5,073 bases of DNA, taken from NCBI GenBank assembly GCA_019313725.1, contig JAFDAT010000394.1:1-5073 (forward strand). Reading direction: 5' to 3'. The stretch's first letter is position 1. Every line of letters starts with the position of its first letter. A program made the position numbers and the translations under genes. The DNA is from Deltaproteobacteria bacterium. GTDB lineage: Bacteria > Desulfobacterota > Desulfobacteria > Desulfobacterales > B30-G6. Below are positions 1-5,073 of the stretch, piece by piece. The notes below the pieces were generated by a model, which was not told where the DNA came from, did no database searches, and was given only the letters and a program-made list of their open reading frames with translations.

Positions 1-1268
1 CCGATGGACTTTTCCGGTCGGGTTGAAAGCTCCAAAAGAAACCCGAGGCCGAAGATTCCGTAAATGCGCTCGGCCAACTTCAGGACCCCGAAAATTTCAT
101 CCTGAATCTGGTCTTCGGTCATGAAAATATGCGCATCATCCTGATGAAACGCCCGCACCCGGAAAAGCCCCGAAAGGACCCCGCTCATTTCATGGCGGTG
201 CACCAGCCCAATTTCCGATGCCCGAATGGGAAACTCCCGGTATGAATGGGGCCTGTTTTTATACACCAGCATGCCCCCCGGGCAGTTCATCGGCTTGATG
301 GCATACTGGTTTTCATCGACAGTGGAGGTGTACATATTCTCGCGATAGTTTTCCCAATGACCGCTCTGCTCCCAGAGTGTCCGCTCCAGCATGATGGGCG
401 TCTTTGTTTCCACATACCCTGCAGCCCGGTGCTCCTCCCGCCAGAAATCCAGCAGGACATTCCAGATTTCCATGCCCTTGGCGTGAAAAAAAGGCATTCC
501 CGGCGCTTCATCGTGGAAGCTGAAAAGTTCCAGCGCTTCACCGATCTTGCGATGATTGCGTTTTTTGGCCTCTTCGATGAAGTTGAGATACTTTTTCAGT
601 TCCTTCTTGTCGAAAAAAGCGGTGCCGTAGATTCGCTGCAGCTGTTCCCGGCTCTGGTCGGCACGCCAGTACGCCCCGGAAACCTTCATCAACTTCACGG
701 ACTTGATAAACCCGGTGTGGGGAAGGTGGGGGCCGCGGCACAGGTCGGTGAACTCACCCTGCTCGTAAAAAGAAATCTCCCCATCCTTGAGGTCTGCAAT
801 CATCTCCAGTTTGTAGGGTTCCTCCTTATAAAAATCCAGCGCCTCTTTTTTTGAAACCATTTTGCGTTCGATGCGAAGTTTTGCTTTGGCCAGTTTTTTC
901 ATCTCCACTTCTATCCTCGCAAAATCATCCTCGGAAACAGGTTCCATGTCGATATCATAATAAAAAAGATCCCCGACAACAGGCCCGATGGTTAATTTCG
1001 CATTTTTATAAAGCCGCAGAATGGCCTGGGCCATGAGGTGGGCCGCGCTGTGCCTGAGGATTGCCAGCCCCTCTTCGTCTTTGGTGGTGATCAGCCGCAC
1101 CCGGGCATCTTCACCGATTGTCCGGTACAGGTCCACGATCGTCCCATTCAGTTCCATGGCCACACAATTTCTGGCCAGGCCTTCGGAGATGCTCATGGCT
1201 ACATCGAAGCCGCTGGGCAATTTATCAAAAGACTTTATGCTGTCGTCAGGAAGTGTTATGTTGATCAT
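1..1268 (-). CDS. thrS: Threonyl-tRNA synthetase, 3' end cut off by the window edge
   Basis: Cytoplasmic class II aminoacyl-tRNA synthetase that charges tRNA-Thr with threonine. I translated 422 codons from the ATG at 1268 with no stop. E. coli ThrS has about 642 residues, so roughly the last 220 (end of the catalytic core and the anticodon-binding domain) lie outside. Domains in order: TGS at about 1-62; editing/SAD domain from about 65 to 225 with H73 and H77 (HSAAH) and C177/H181 (LCRGPH); class II catalytic core from about 245. The core shows KPMNCPGG with zinc ligand C329, motif 2 around HRHEMSG (357-363), and QDDAHIF with zinc ligand H380. The third zinc ligand, equivalent to E. coli H511, is off-window. 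The start is fixed by an in-frame TGA shortly upstream (in the sequence CGGTGAACA) and by GGTGA at 1279-1275, 6 nt before the ATG. It is divergent from the rnd remnant. Identification is firm. Confidence 0.97.
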   Translation of the reverse strand, partial: MINITLPDDSIKSFDKLPSGFDVAMSISEGLARNCVAMELNGTIVDLYRTIGEDARVRLITTKDEEGLAILRHSAAHLMAQAILRLYKNAKLTIGPVVGDLFYYDIDMEPVSEDDFARIEVEMKKLAKAKLRIERKMVSKKEALDFYKEEPYKLEMIADLKDGEISFYEQGEFTDLCRGPHLPHTGFIKSVKLMKVSGAYWRADQSREQLQRIYGTAFFDKKELKKYLNFIEEAKKRNHRKIGEALELFSFHDEAPGMPFFHAKGMEIWNVLLDFWREEHRAAGYVETKTPIMLERTLWEQSGHWENYRENMYTSTVDENQYAIKPMNCPGGMLVYKNRPHSYREFPIRASEIGLVHRHEMSGVLSGLFRVRAFHQDDAHIFMTEDQIQDEIFGVLKLAERIYGIFGLGFLLELSTRPEKSI

Positions 1269-1282
1269 CGTTGTTCACCGTT

Positions 1283-1373
1283 CATTAGAAACACCCGATA
1301 TTTCATCATACCCATTTTATCGATTTGCTCACAACCAAGCATATATCGACAATGGTACCGATAGTTTCTAATG
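1283..1373. repeat. Perfect 10-bp inverted repeat in the thrS leader region
   Basis: CATTAGAAAC at 1283-1292 and its exact reverse complement GTTTCTAATG at 1364-1373 are separated by 71 nt. One arm covers the predicted thrS -10 box and the other ends 14 bases upstream of the thrS start codon. It could be a pair of protein-binding half-sites or a long-range RNA pairing if transcription starts further upstream. Chance occurrence in AT-rich DNA is possible. Confidence 0.4.
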
Positions 1374-1394
1374 TGTAATAGATTAAAATGTCAA
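1365..1394 (-). promoter_or_regulatory. Probable sigma-70-type promoter of thrS
   Basis: Reading the minus strand, a perfect TTGACA (1394-1389) is followed after 18 nt by TAGAAA (1370-1365, 4 of 6 matches to TATAAT). Transcription would start near 1358 and leave a leader of about 90 nt before the thrS ATG. The -10 overlaps one arm of a 10-bp inverted repeat. The call rests on consensus matching only. Confidence 0.45.
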
Positions 1395-1457
1395 ATGCCC
1401 GTCGGCCAAATCAGACAACCAAGGCACAATGGGCACAAACTAAGGTAATTGCATTAT

Positions 1458-2454
1458 ATGGTCAAGAAAAAAGAAATAGGCACCCAAGATTATCAATGGG
1501 TTGATTCCCTGCAGGGCCTCCGACAACTACTGGACTGCTTCAAAAATAAAAAGGCCATCGGTGTCGATATGGAAATGGACTCCATGTTCCATTTCAAAGA
1601 AAAAATCTGCCTGATTCAAATGGCCACGGAACAGGACACCTTCATCGTAGACCCCCTTAAAATCCAGAGTATGAGCCTACTCAAACCCCTTTTTGAAAAC
1701 CGGGACATCAAAAAGGTGATGCATGGGGCCGATTATGATGTACGTTCGCTCTTCAGGGACGGTTACTTATGCAGCCAAGGACGCGTGTTTTCTGGTACCG
1801 CTGGCAAAAGAACTGGAAAAGGAACTCCGCCGGAAGGGACGCCTCACCTGGGTGAAGGAAGAGTGTGAATGGTTAAGCAGGGTCAGGCCGGCAGCCAACG
1901 GCAGCACCCCCTTGTTCTTGAACTTCAAGGGTGCCGGCCGGCTAAAGCCTAAAGACCTGGTCATACTGGAGGCCCTGCTTCAGTATCGGCGCAACGTTGC
2001 CATGGCCAAGGACAGGCCCTTGTTCAAAATCTTTGGGAATTCCTCCCTGCTGACCCTGGCCAATCGAAAACCCACCAACCTGAAACAGTTGAAAGCAGCC
2101 CAGGCCTTGAGCCCTAAACAGATCAAAATCTACAGTCAGGGACTGATCTCGGCGATTGAAGCCGCTTTGAAAATCCCCAAAAACCAACACCCCGTGTACC
2201 CCAGAAGAAGAGCCCCCAGCTTGGGACCGGTGGTCTCGAATCGCATAAAGGCGCTTAAAGCCTGGCGTGATGCCAAAGCTGAATCACTGGGTATCGACCC
2301 GTCTATAGTTCTCACGAAAATGCTGATCTGTGATATCGCCCAAAATAATCCCGGATCTATCCGGCAGATCGAAGCAATCAACGGGCTGCGAAAATGGCGT
2401 GCCAGGGAGTTCGGCAGGGACATACTCACACTGCTGAAAAAGTGTGGGAAATAA
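1458..2454 (+). pseudogene. rnd: Ribonuclease D, broken by an internal deletion with frameshift
   Basis: RNase D is a DEDDy 3'-to-5' exoribonuclease that trims tRNA and other stable RNA 3' ends. The 5' part (1458 to about 1760) keeps Exo I, with D37 and E39 in VDMEMDS, followed by CLIQMATE, and Exo II, HGADYDVRSL with D94. The 3' part (about 1765-2454) continues in a different frame with Exo III, TYAAKDACFL (Y and D of the YxxxD motif), and then two HRDC-like helical domains, the first beginning at KPKDLVILEALLQYRR and the second ending at the stop. The codon for D94 (1737) lies 31 nt from the Exo III Tyr codon (1768). In E. coli RNase D, D85 and Y151 are 66 residues apart, so about 165-170 nt is missing, of a length that shifts the frame. 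In the first frame the product runs off into unrelated residues and stops at 1866-1868. The ATG at 1458 is preferred; AAGG at 1442-1445 sits 12 nt upstream, while an in-frame TTG at 1449 is only 3 nt from it. An assembly error is the main alternative to a true pseudogene. Confidence 0.85.
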
Positions 2455-2551
2455 CGGACGGCCAAAAATACCCGCCGGCAGAACCCCCCCGGGCACATCG
2501 TGATCTCGAAGGACGAAAAACCAAGGGCTCAAGTATACTGATCCCCTGATA

Positions 2552-2570
2552 ACAGATTGTTCCAATCTGT
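2552..2570. terminator. Small hairpin between convergent genes, possible weak terminator
   Basis: ACAGATTG (2552-2559), a 3-nt loop TTC, and CAATCTGT (2563-2570) form a perfect 8-bp stem. It sits 97 nt after the rnd stop and 15 nt beyond the stop of the minus-strand URO-D-family gene. Neither flank has a good T-run, so it is not a canonical intrinsic terminator. It may act weakly in both directions or only protect 3' ends. Confidence 0.35.
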
Positions 2571-2585
2571 CATTGTGGTTAGGGT

Positions 2586-3602
2586 TTATCCTGACTCGGA
2601 CACAATCTCGTTCAGCAGCTTCCGGTAGTACAGATAATGATCGAACGGCATGTCCTCACGGATACGCCCGTCGGCCAGCGGCACATATCCACCTGATTCT
2701 AGCAGGGGGGGCACCTTGGCCTCCAGTTCACACCGTATGGCCGGTTTTCCCTGCCGGATCGCATCCAGGTCGATGCCGCCGATCAGCCTCAGGTCCCTGC
2801 CGTATTCCTGCCTTAAAGCAAGGTAGTCCATGGTTTCGATATTGACTTCGCAGGCCCACAGGCAGTTGAAGCCCCATTTTAAAAGAAGGGGGATCAGAAT
2901 GCGGGCGTTGGCATAGGTCTGGAAAATGATGGTTTCGACGCCGTGCCGATGCAGCACCTCGAAAACCGGTGCATAACTCCTGAGGACAATGTCCTCGTAC
3001 ATGGCGGGCGACATGAGCGGCTGATCGTTTCCACCAATGGGTTCGCTGAAAATGGCGGCATCTATGTCAACCTCCTGCAACACCCTTTCCGCCAGTATGG
3101 CGGAAAACTCACCCTGTATGCGCATCATTTTCCGGACAAGTTCCGGCTGGTCCACCAGCAGATACATGACCTCGAGAAATCGTCGCCAATCCTCCACGCC
3201 CATAGCGAGGAAAAAGCCCTCGTGAACATACAGCATCAAGGCATGTTCCCGATGGCGCCACGCTTCGATTTTCTCCGGCCACCCTTTGGGCAGACGTTTC
3301 GGGTTAAAAGGATCCAGAGAGCGCTTAAAGACCTCCAGCTGATCCATGGCTGTCGGCCAGCTTTTGACATCGGGTATGGGGTACAGATTGGTCTCTATCG
3401 TCTCTTTATTATCCATGGGTACGATCCTGGAAAGATCATTCTCCCCGGACAAGCCCTGGTTCTGCCACGCCTTAATGACTTCCGGCCGTATCCCTTCGTC
3501 AAAGCAGGGCACCCGGTCGGGCGCACCAAACCGCATCGTCTCCAGAAACCGCTCACGACCGGTCATGGGTGCATCGTATCCGGTTCTACTTCGCTTCTTC
3601 AT
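2586..3602 (-). CDS. Uroporphyrinogen decarboxylase superfamily protein, not HemE
   Basis: A complete 338-residue protein of the URO-D (PF01208) fold, which includes heme-pathway HemE and cobalamin/coenzyme M methyltransferases. Family signs are GRERFLETMRFGAPDRVP at 15-32, QPLMSP at 194-199, and the C-terminal block LIGGIDLDAIRQG (273-285) through LESGGYVPLADGRIREDMPFDHY. The HemE N-terminal PVW-type substrate motif is missing, so heme synthesis is unlikely. Where methyltransferase members carry the zinc-binding H-x-C of a typical HSCGN or HCCGN strand, this protein reads IIFQTYAN (225-232), so that metal site also looks absent. There is no signal peptide or membrane segment; it should be cytoplasmic. 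AAAGGGG at 3614-3608 with 5 nt spacing supports the start at 3602 over the internal Met13, which lacks a Shine-Dalgarno sequence. No corrinoid protein or methyltransferase partner is visible, so the substrate is unknown. It is divergent from the phe leader and convergent with rnd. Confidence 0.88.
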   Translation of the reverse strand: MKKRSRTGYDAPMTGRERFLETMRFGAPDRVPCFDEGIRPEVIKAWQNQGLSGENDLSRIVPMDNKETIETNLYPIPDVKSWPTAMDQLEVFKRSLDPFNPKRLPKGWPEKIEAWRHREHALMLYVHEGFFLAMGVEDWRRFLEVMYLLVDQPELVRKMMRIQGEFSAILAERVLQEVDIDAAIFSEPIGGNDQPLMSPAMYEDIVLRSYAPVFEVLHRHGVETIIFQTYANARILIPLLLKWGFNCLWACEVNIETMDYLALRQEYGRDLRLIGGIDLDAIRQGKPAIRCELEAKVPPLLESGGYVPLADGRIREDMPFDHYLYYRKLLNEIVSESG

Positions 3603-3640
3603 GTCGGCCCCTTTCGCGGTACAACCTGAATTGAGGGTTT

Positions 3641-3656
3641 ACCCCATAATTGGGGT
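3641..3656. repeat. Short palindrome in the 5' leader of the URO-D-family gene
   Basis: ACCCCA (3641-3646), loop TAAT, TGGGGT (3651-3656) make a 6-bp perfect stem with a 4-nt loop. It lies 38 nt upstream of the start codon at 3602 and downstream of the predicted promoter, so it would be transcribed into the leader. It could be an operator or an mRNA stem-loop; no T-run follows on the minus strand, so it does not look like a terminator. Confidence 0.4.
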
Positions 3657-3690
3657 TCATAATGCTCGAGTTGGATCTAAATATATTTCT

Positions 3691-3720
3691 AATATATATG
3701 AACAGAATGTTCAAACTCAA
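3691..3720 (-). promoter_or_regulatory. Probable promoter and palindromic operator of the URO-D-family gene
   Basis: On the minus strand TTGAGT (3720-3715) is followed after 18 nt by TATATT (3696-3691, 5 of 6 matches). Transcription would start near 3684, about 80 nt before the gene. The spacer holds a 15-bp dyad, TGAACA-n3-TGTTCA (3699-3713), placed exactly between the two promoter boxes, where a repressor would block polymerase. The regulator is not identifiable from this window. Confidence 0.5.
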
Positions 3721-3798
3721 AACAGCTGGCGAAAGATAAAATTATATCCACTGGCACAGTCTACCGGTTGTCGGTGCTGGAAAATGAAATATTTATTA

Positions 3799-3827
3799 TT
3801 GACAACCCCACAGGAATACAGTAGTGC
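3799..3827 (+). promoter_or_regulatory. Candidate promoter of the phe leader and pheA
   Basis: A perfect TTGACA stands at 3799-3804, 41 nt before the leader ATG. The hexamer 17 nt downstream, TAGTGC (3822-3827), is a poor -10 (only the leading TA agrees). A better -10-like TATTAT lies at 3794-3799, but it has no good -35 at normal spacing. Some promoter is expected here because the attenuator needs a transcript starting upstream of 3835. Confidence 0.35.
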
Positions 3828-3845
3828 CTCACCCAGGTGACTAAA

Positions 3846-3932
3846 ATGAACAGCAGCAGACCTACGACATATACGACACTACTATTCGGACGCTTCTTTT
3901 TTATCTTTAGATGCGTCCATCCGGACAGCTGA
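3846..3932 (+). CDS. pheL: Phe-rich leader peptide of the pheA attenuator
   Basis: A 28-codon ORF whose product reads MNSSRPTTYTTLLFGRFFF up to residue 19 and then IFRCVHPDS. Five of the eight codons at positions 14-21 are Phe (F14, F17, F18, F19, F21). An excellent Shine-Dalgarno sequence, AGGTGA at 3835-3840, sits 5 nt before the ATG, and the stop TGA is at 3930-3932. The Phe run, the strong initiation signal, the small size and the position ahead of two terminators and pheA match the design of the E. coli pheL leader, whose peptide is likewise Phe-rich. The role is cis-acting: ribosome stalling when charged tRNA-Phe is scarce decides the fold of the RNA downstream. The peptide itself probably has no function. 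The symbol is used by functional analogy; homology to E. coli pheL is not claimed. Confidence 0.85.
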   Translation: MNSSRPTTYTTLLFGRFFFIFRCVHPDS

Positions 3933-3950
3933 CGCTACTTAACAATCAGC

Positions 3951-3991
3951 ACCCCGGGTGGACATCACTGGCCACCCGGGGTTTTTTATTT
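3951..3991 (+). terminator. Intrinsic terminator 1 of the phe attenuator
   Basis: A perfect 11-bp GC-rich stem pairs 3951-3961 (A followed by CCCCGGGTGG) with 3972-3982 (CCACCCGGGG followed by T) across a 10-nt loop. It is followed by TTTTTTATTT (3982-3991). It begins 18 nt after the leader peptide stop codon. It is a strong intrinsic terminator for plus-strand transcription into pheA. Confidence 0.93.
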
Positions 3992-3993
3992 CT

Positions 3994-4025
3994 AAAGCCC
4001 TGGGTTATACACCCAGGGCTTTTTT
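3994..4025 (+). terminator. Intrinsic terminator 2 of the phe attenuator
   Basis: A perfect 12-bp stem pairs AAAGCCCTGGGT (3994-4005) with ACCCAGGGCTTT (4011-4022) across the 5-nt loop TATAC and ends in a six-T run (4020-4025). It starts only 2 nt after the T-tract of terminator 1. The pheA Shine-Dalgarno sequence (CAGAGG, 4028-4033) follows within 3 nt, so the hairpin could also hinder ribosome access. Confidence 0.92.
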
Positions 4026-4039
4026 AACAGAGGTTTATC

Positions 4040-5073
4040 ATGAAATTGAACGAGATACGAAAACAGATCGATAAAATCGACAGGGAACTCCTGGTCCTGC
4101 TCCAGGAAAGAATGGGTCTGGCACTGCGATCCAAAAAATTCAAAGAAACCGTGAGCGACCCGGCGCGTGAGGAAGATATACTGGCGCGCATTGAACGCAT
4201 GAATCTCGATTTGATCGAACGTTCCTTTTCCAGGCAGCTGCTGGGAACCATTATCAAGGAAAGCAAACGGCTCCAGGAGGAGGACCGGCCCCTGGTGGCA
4301 TTCCAGGGCGAGCACGGAGCCTACGGGGAGGTTGGAGCAAGGGGCCTGGTCCCCGGGGGCGCCTATATCCCCTGCATGGAATTCGCCGATGTTTTTCGCG
4401 GTGTCGAGCAGGGCTATCTGGATCTCGGTGTCGTTCCGGTTGAGAATAGCCTGGAAGGCGCCGTCACCCAGGTAAACGACCTGCTCACCGCTACGGACCT
4501 GAAGGTTATCGGTGAAGCCAAAGTCACCGTAAATCACTGCCTCCTGGCCACGGAAGCTACGGACTACCGGGAAATACGCCAGGTTTATTCACACCCCCAG
4601 GCCCTGGCCCAATGCCGGGAATTTCTCATGCGCAATCATCTCGAACCGCGGCCTTACTACGACACGGCCGGCGCCGCAAAAATGCTAGCCAGGGAAAACC
4701 TCAATGCAGCGGCAGCCATCGCCAGCGAATTGAGCGCGGAACTCTACAACCTTGAAATTATCAAACGGGGCATTGAAGACAGCCCGGCCAACTCCACCCG
4801 CTTTTTACTTCTTTCCCGGGATGCTTACGAAAAGGTGGGTGACAAGACGTCCATTATTTTCGTTACCCCCCACAAAGCCGGAAGCCTCTACGGCATCCTG
4901 CAGCTCTTCGCGGAATCCGGCATCAACCTTACACGCATCGCTTCCATGCCGCTACGCACCGAACCGGACAACTACAGCTTTTTTCTGGATTTTGAAGGAA
5001 CCGAAAAGGATCTGGCCGTATCCGATGTGCTGCAGAAAATGGAGGAACTGACGGTCACCATGAAATACCTGGG
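4040..5073 (+). CDS. pheA: Bifunctional chorismate mutase/prephenate dehydratase (P-protein), 3' end cut off
   Basis: Cytoplasmic enzyme that turns chorismate into prephenate and then phenylpyruvate, the committed branch to phenylalanine. The 344 visible codons have no stop; family members are usually about 360-390 residues, so only the tail is missing. Chorismate mutase (AroQ type) spans about 1-82. Alignment by eye to E. coli PheA finds all eight active-site positions: R7, R24, K35, D40, R43, E44, S75 and Q79. Prephenate dehydratase spans about 84-262, with PVENSLEGAV at 133-142, SHPQAL at 184-189 and the catalytic TRF at 253-255. The regulatory ACT domain starts at about 270; here the E. 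coli Phe-binding motifs GALV and ESRP read GSLY (281-284) and ASMP (301-304). CAGAGG at 4028-4033 with 6 nt spacing supports the start. Expression is probably set by the upstream Phe attenuator. Confidence 0.96.
   Translation, partial: MKLNEIRKQIDKIDRELLVLLQERMGLALRSKKFKETVSDPAREEDILARIERMNLDLIERSFSRQLLGTIIKESKRLQEEDRPLVAFQGEHGAYGEVGARGLVPGGAYIPCMEFADVFRGVEQGYLDLGVVPVENSLEGAVTQVNDLLTATDLKVIGEAKVTVNHCLLATEATDYREIRQVYSHPQALAQCREFLMRNHLEPRPYYDTAGAAKMLARENLNAAAAIASELSAELYNLEIIKRGIEDSPANSTRFLLLSRDAYEKVGDKTSIIFVTPHKAGSLYGILQLFAESGINLTRIASMPLRTEPDNYSFFLDFEGTEKDLAVSDVLQKMEELTVTMKYL

Larger units (their letters stand above)
3888..4025 (+). promoter_or_regulatory. Phenylalanine transcription attenuator with six pairing segments
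   Basis: The leader RNA holds a chain of competing pairings. 1:2 is GGACGC (3888-3893) with GCGTCC (3913-3918), and the loop carries the Phe codons F17-F21. 2:3 (antiterminator) is GTCCATCCGG (3915-3924) with CCGGGTGGAC (3954-3963), 10 bp with one G-U, and a GCTGA/TCAGC stem (3928-3932/3946-3950) nests inside it. 3:4 is terminator 1 (3951-3982). 4:5 is 3974-3985 with 3994-4005, 12 bp including two G-U pairs and an 8-nt loop. 5:6 is terminator 2 (3994-4022). A ribosome at the leader stop (3930) would cover segment 2 and allow 3:4. A ribosome stalled in the Phe run would disrupt 1:2 and allow 2:3, which frees 4 to take 5. The pairings are seen in the sequence; the regulatory outcome is inferred from the known trp/phe mechanism. 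Confidence 0.8.

Noticed and set aside
246..854. 202-codon plus-strand open frame opposite thrS
   Set aside because: It is the antisense of a conserved synthetase frame, it resembles no known protein and it lacks a plausible start signal.
1265..1342. 25-codon minus-strand ORF ending in a TGA that overlaps the thrS ATG (ATGA)
   Set aside because: There is no Shine-Dalgarno sequence before its ATG, no Thr-codon enrichment and no recognisable product. The overlap may be chance, although translational coupling cannot be excluded.
1351..1362. T-box-like core TGGTACCG near the thrS leader
   Set aside because: The match is on the plus strand, antisense to thrS, GGTACC is itself palindromic, and no specifier-loop architecture or terminator with T-run follows in the thrS direction.
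1458..2454. Programmed ribosomal frameshift in rnd
   Set aside because: A frameshift would leave the protein content complete, but a conserved segment of about 55 residues is absent and no slippery heptamer is seen at the junction.
2943..3629. 228-codon plus-strand open frame opposite the URO-D-family gene
   Set aside because: The minus-strand frame carries clear family motifs and a good ribosome binding site; the plus-strand frame is a shadow with no recognisable motifs.
3699..3713. TGAACA-n3-TGTTCA as a LexA (SOS) box
   Set aside because: The Gram-positive LexA box has GAAC-n4-GTTC, whereas here the spacing is n5, and no SOS gene is adjacent. It is kept only as an unidentified dyad.
3992..4537. 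181-codon minus-strand open frame opposite the start of pheA
   Set aside because: It overlaps the terminator and the conserved chorismate mutase and prephenate dehydratase frame, and its translation is not protein-like.

Overview
The window reads as ordinary bacterial chromosome, gene-dense and moderately GC-rich, with AT-rich spacers. Protein style (a ThrS with an MNCPGGMLVY zinc-site loop, a fused chorismate mutase/prephenate dehydratase, and a stand-alone URO-D-family protein that is not HemE) suggests an anaerobic proteobacterium of the former Deltaproteobacteria (Desulfobacterota, perhaps a sulfate reducer). This placement is an inference from remembered family style, not from a search.

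Layout: (1) 1-1268, minus strand: the N-terminal two thirds of threonyl-tRNA synthetase (thrS), running off the left edge, with a probable promoter in the 1269-1457 spacer. (2) 1458-2454, plus strand: an RNase D (rnd) gene broken by an internal deletion of about 165-170 bp that removes the segment between the Exo II and Exo III motifs and shifts the frame. (3) 2455-2585: a short convergent spacer with one small hairpin. (4) 2586-3602, minus strand: a complete uroporphyrinogen-decarboxylase-superfamily protein of unknown substrate. (5) 3603-3845: a divergent regulatory spacer with a promoter/palindrome for the minus-strand gene and a TTGACA element for the plus-strand gene. (6) 3846-4039: a Phe-rich leader peptide, mutually exclusive RNA pairings and two back-to-back intrinsic terminators, that is, a phenylalanine transcription attenuator. 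(7) 4040-5073, plus strand: pheA (P-protein), open at the right edge and lacking only its last residues.

The most interesting system is the leader of pheA. A 28-codon ORF with a strong Shine-Dalgarno sequence encodes the run F-G-R-F-F-F-I-F and is followed by RNA segments that fit the classic 1:2 / 2:3 / 3:4 attenuator topology. The chain then continues with a 4:5 pairing and a second 5:6 terminator. A ribosome stalled on Phe codons would favour 2:3, which frees segment 4 to pair with 5 and so could disarm both terminators; a ribosome that reaches the leader stop codon would mask segment 2 and leave both terminators able to form. This two-terminator relay is read directly from complementarity, but its function is inferred. 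The PheA ACT domain also departs from the E. coli Phe-binding motifs (GSLY and ASMP instead of GALV and ESRP), so feedback inhibition may differ while transcriptional control is elaborate.
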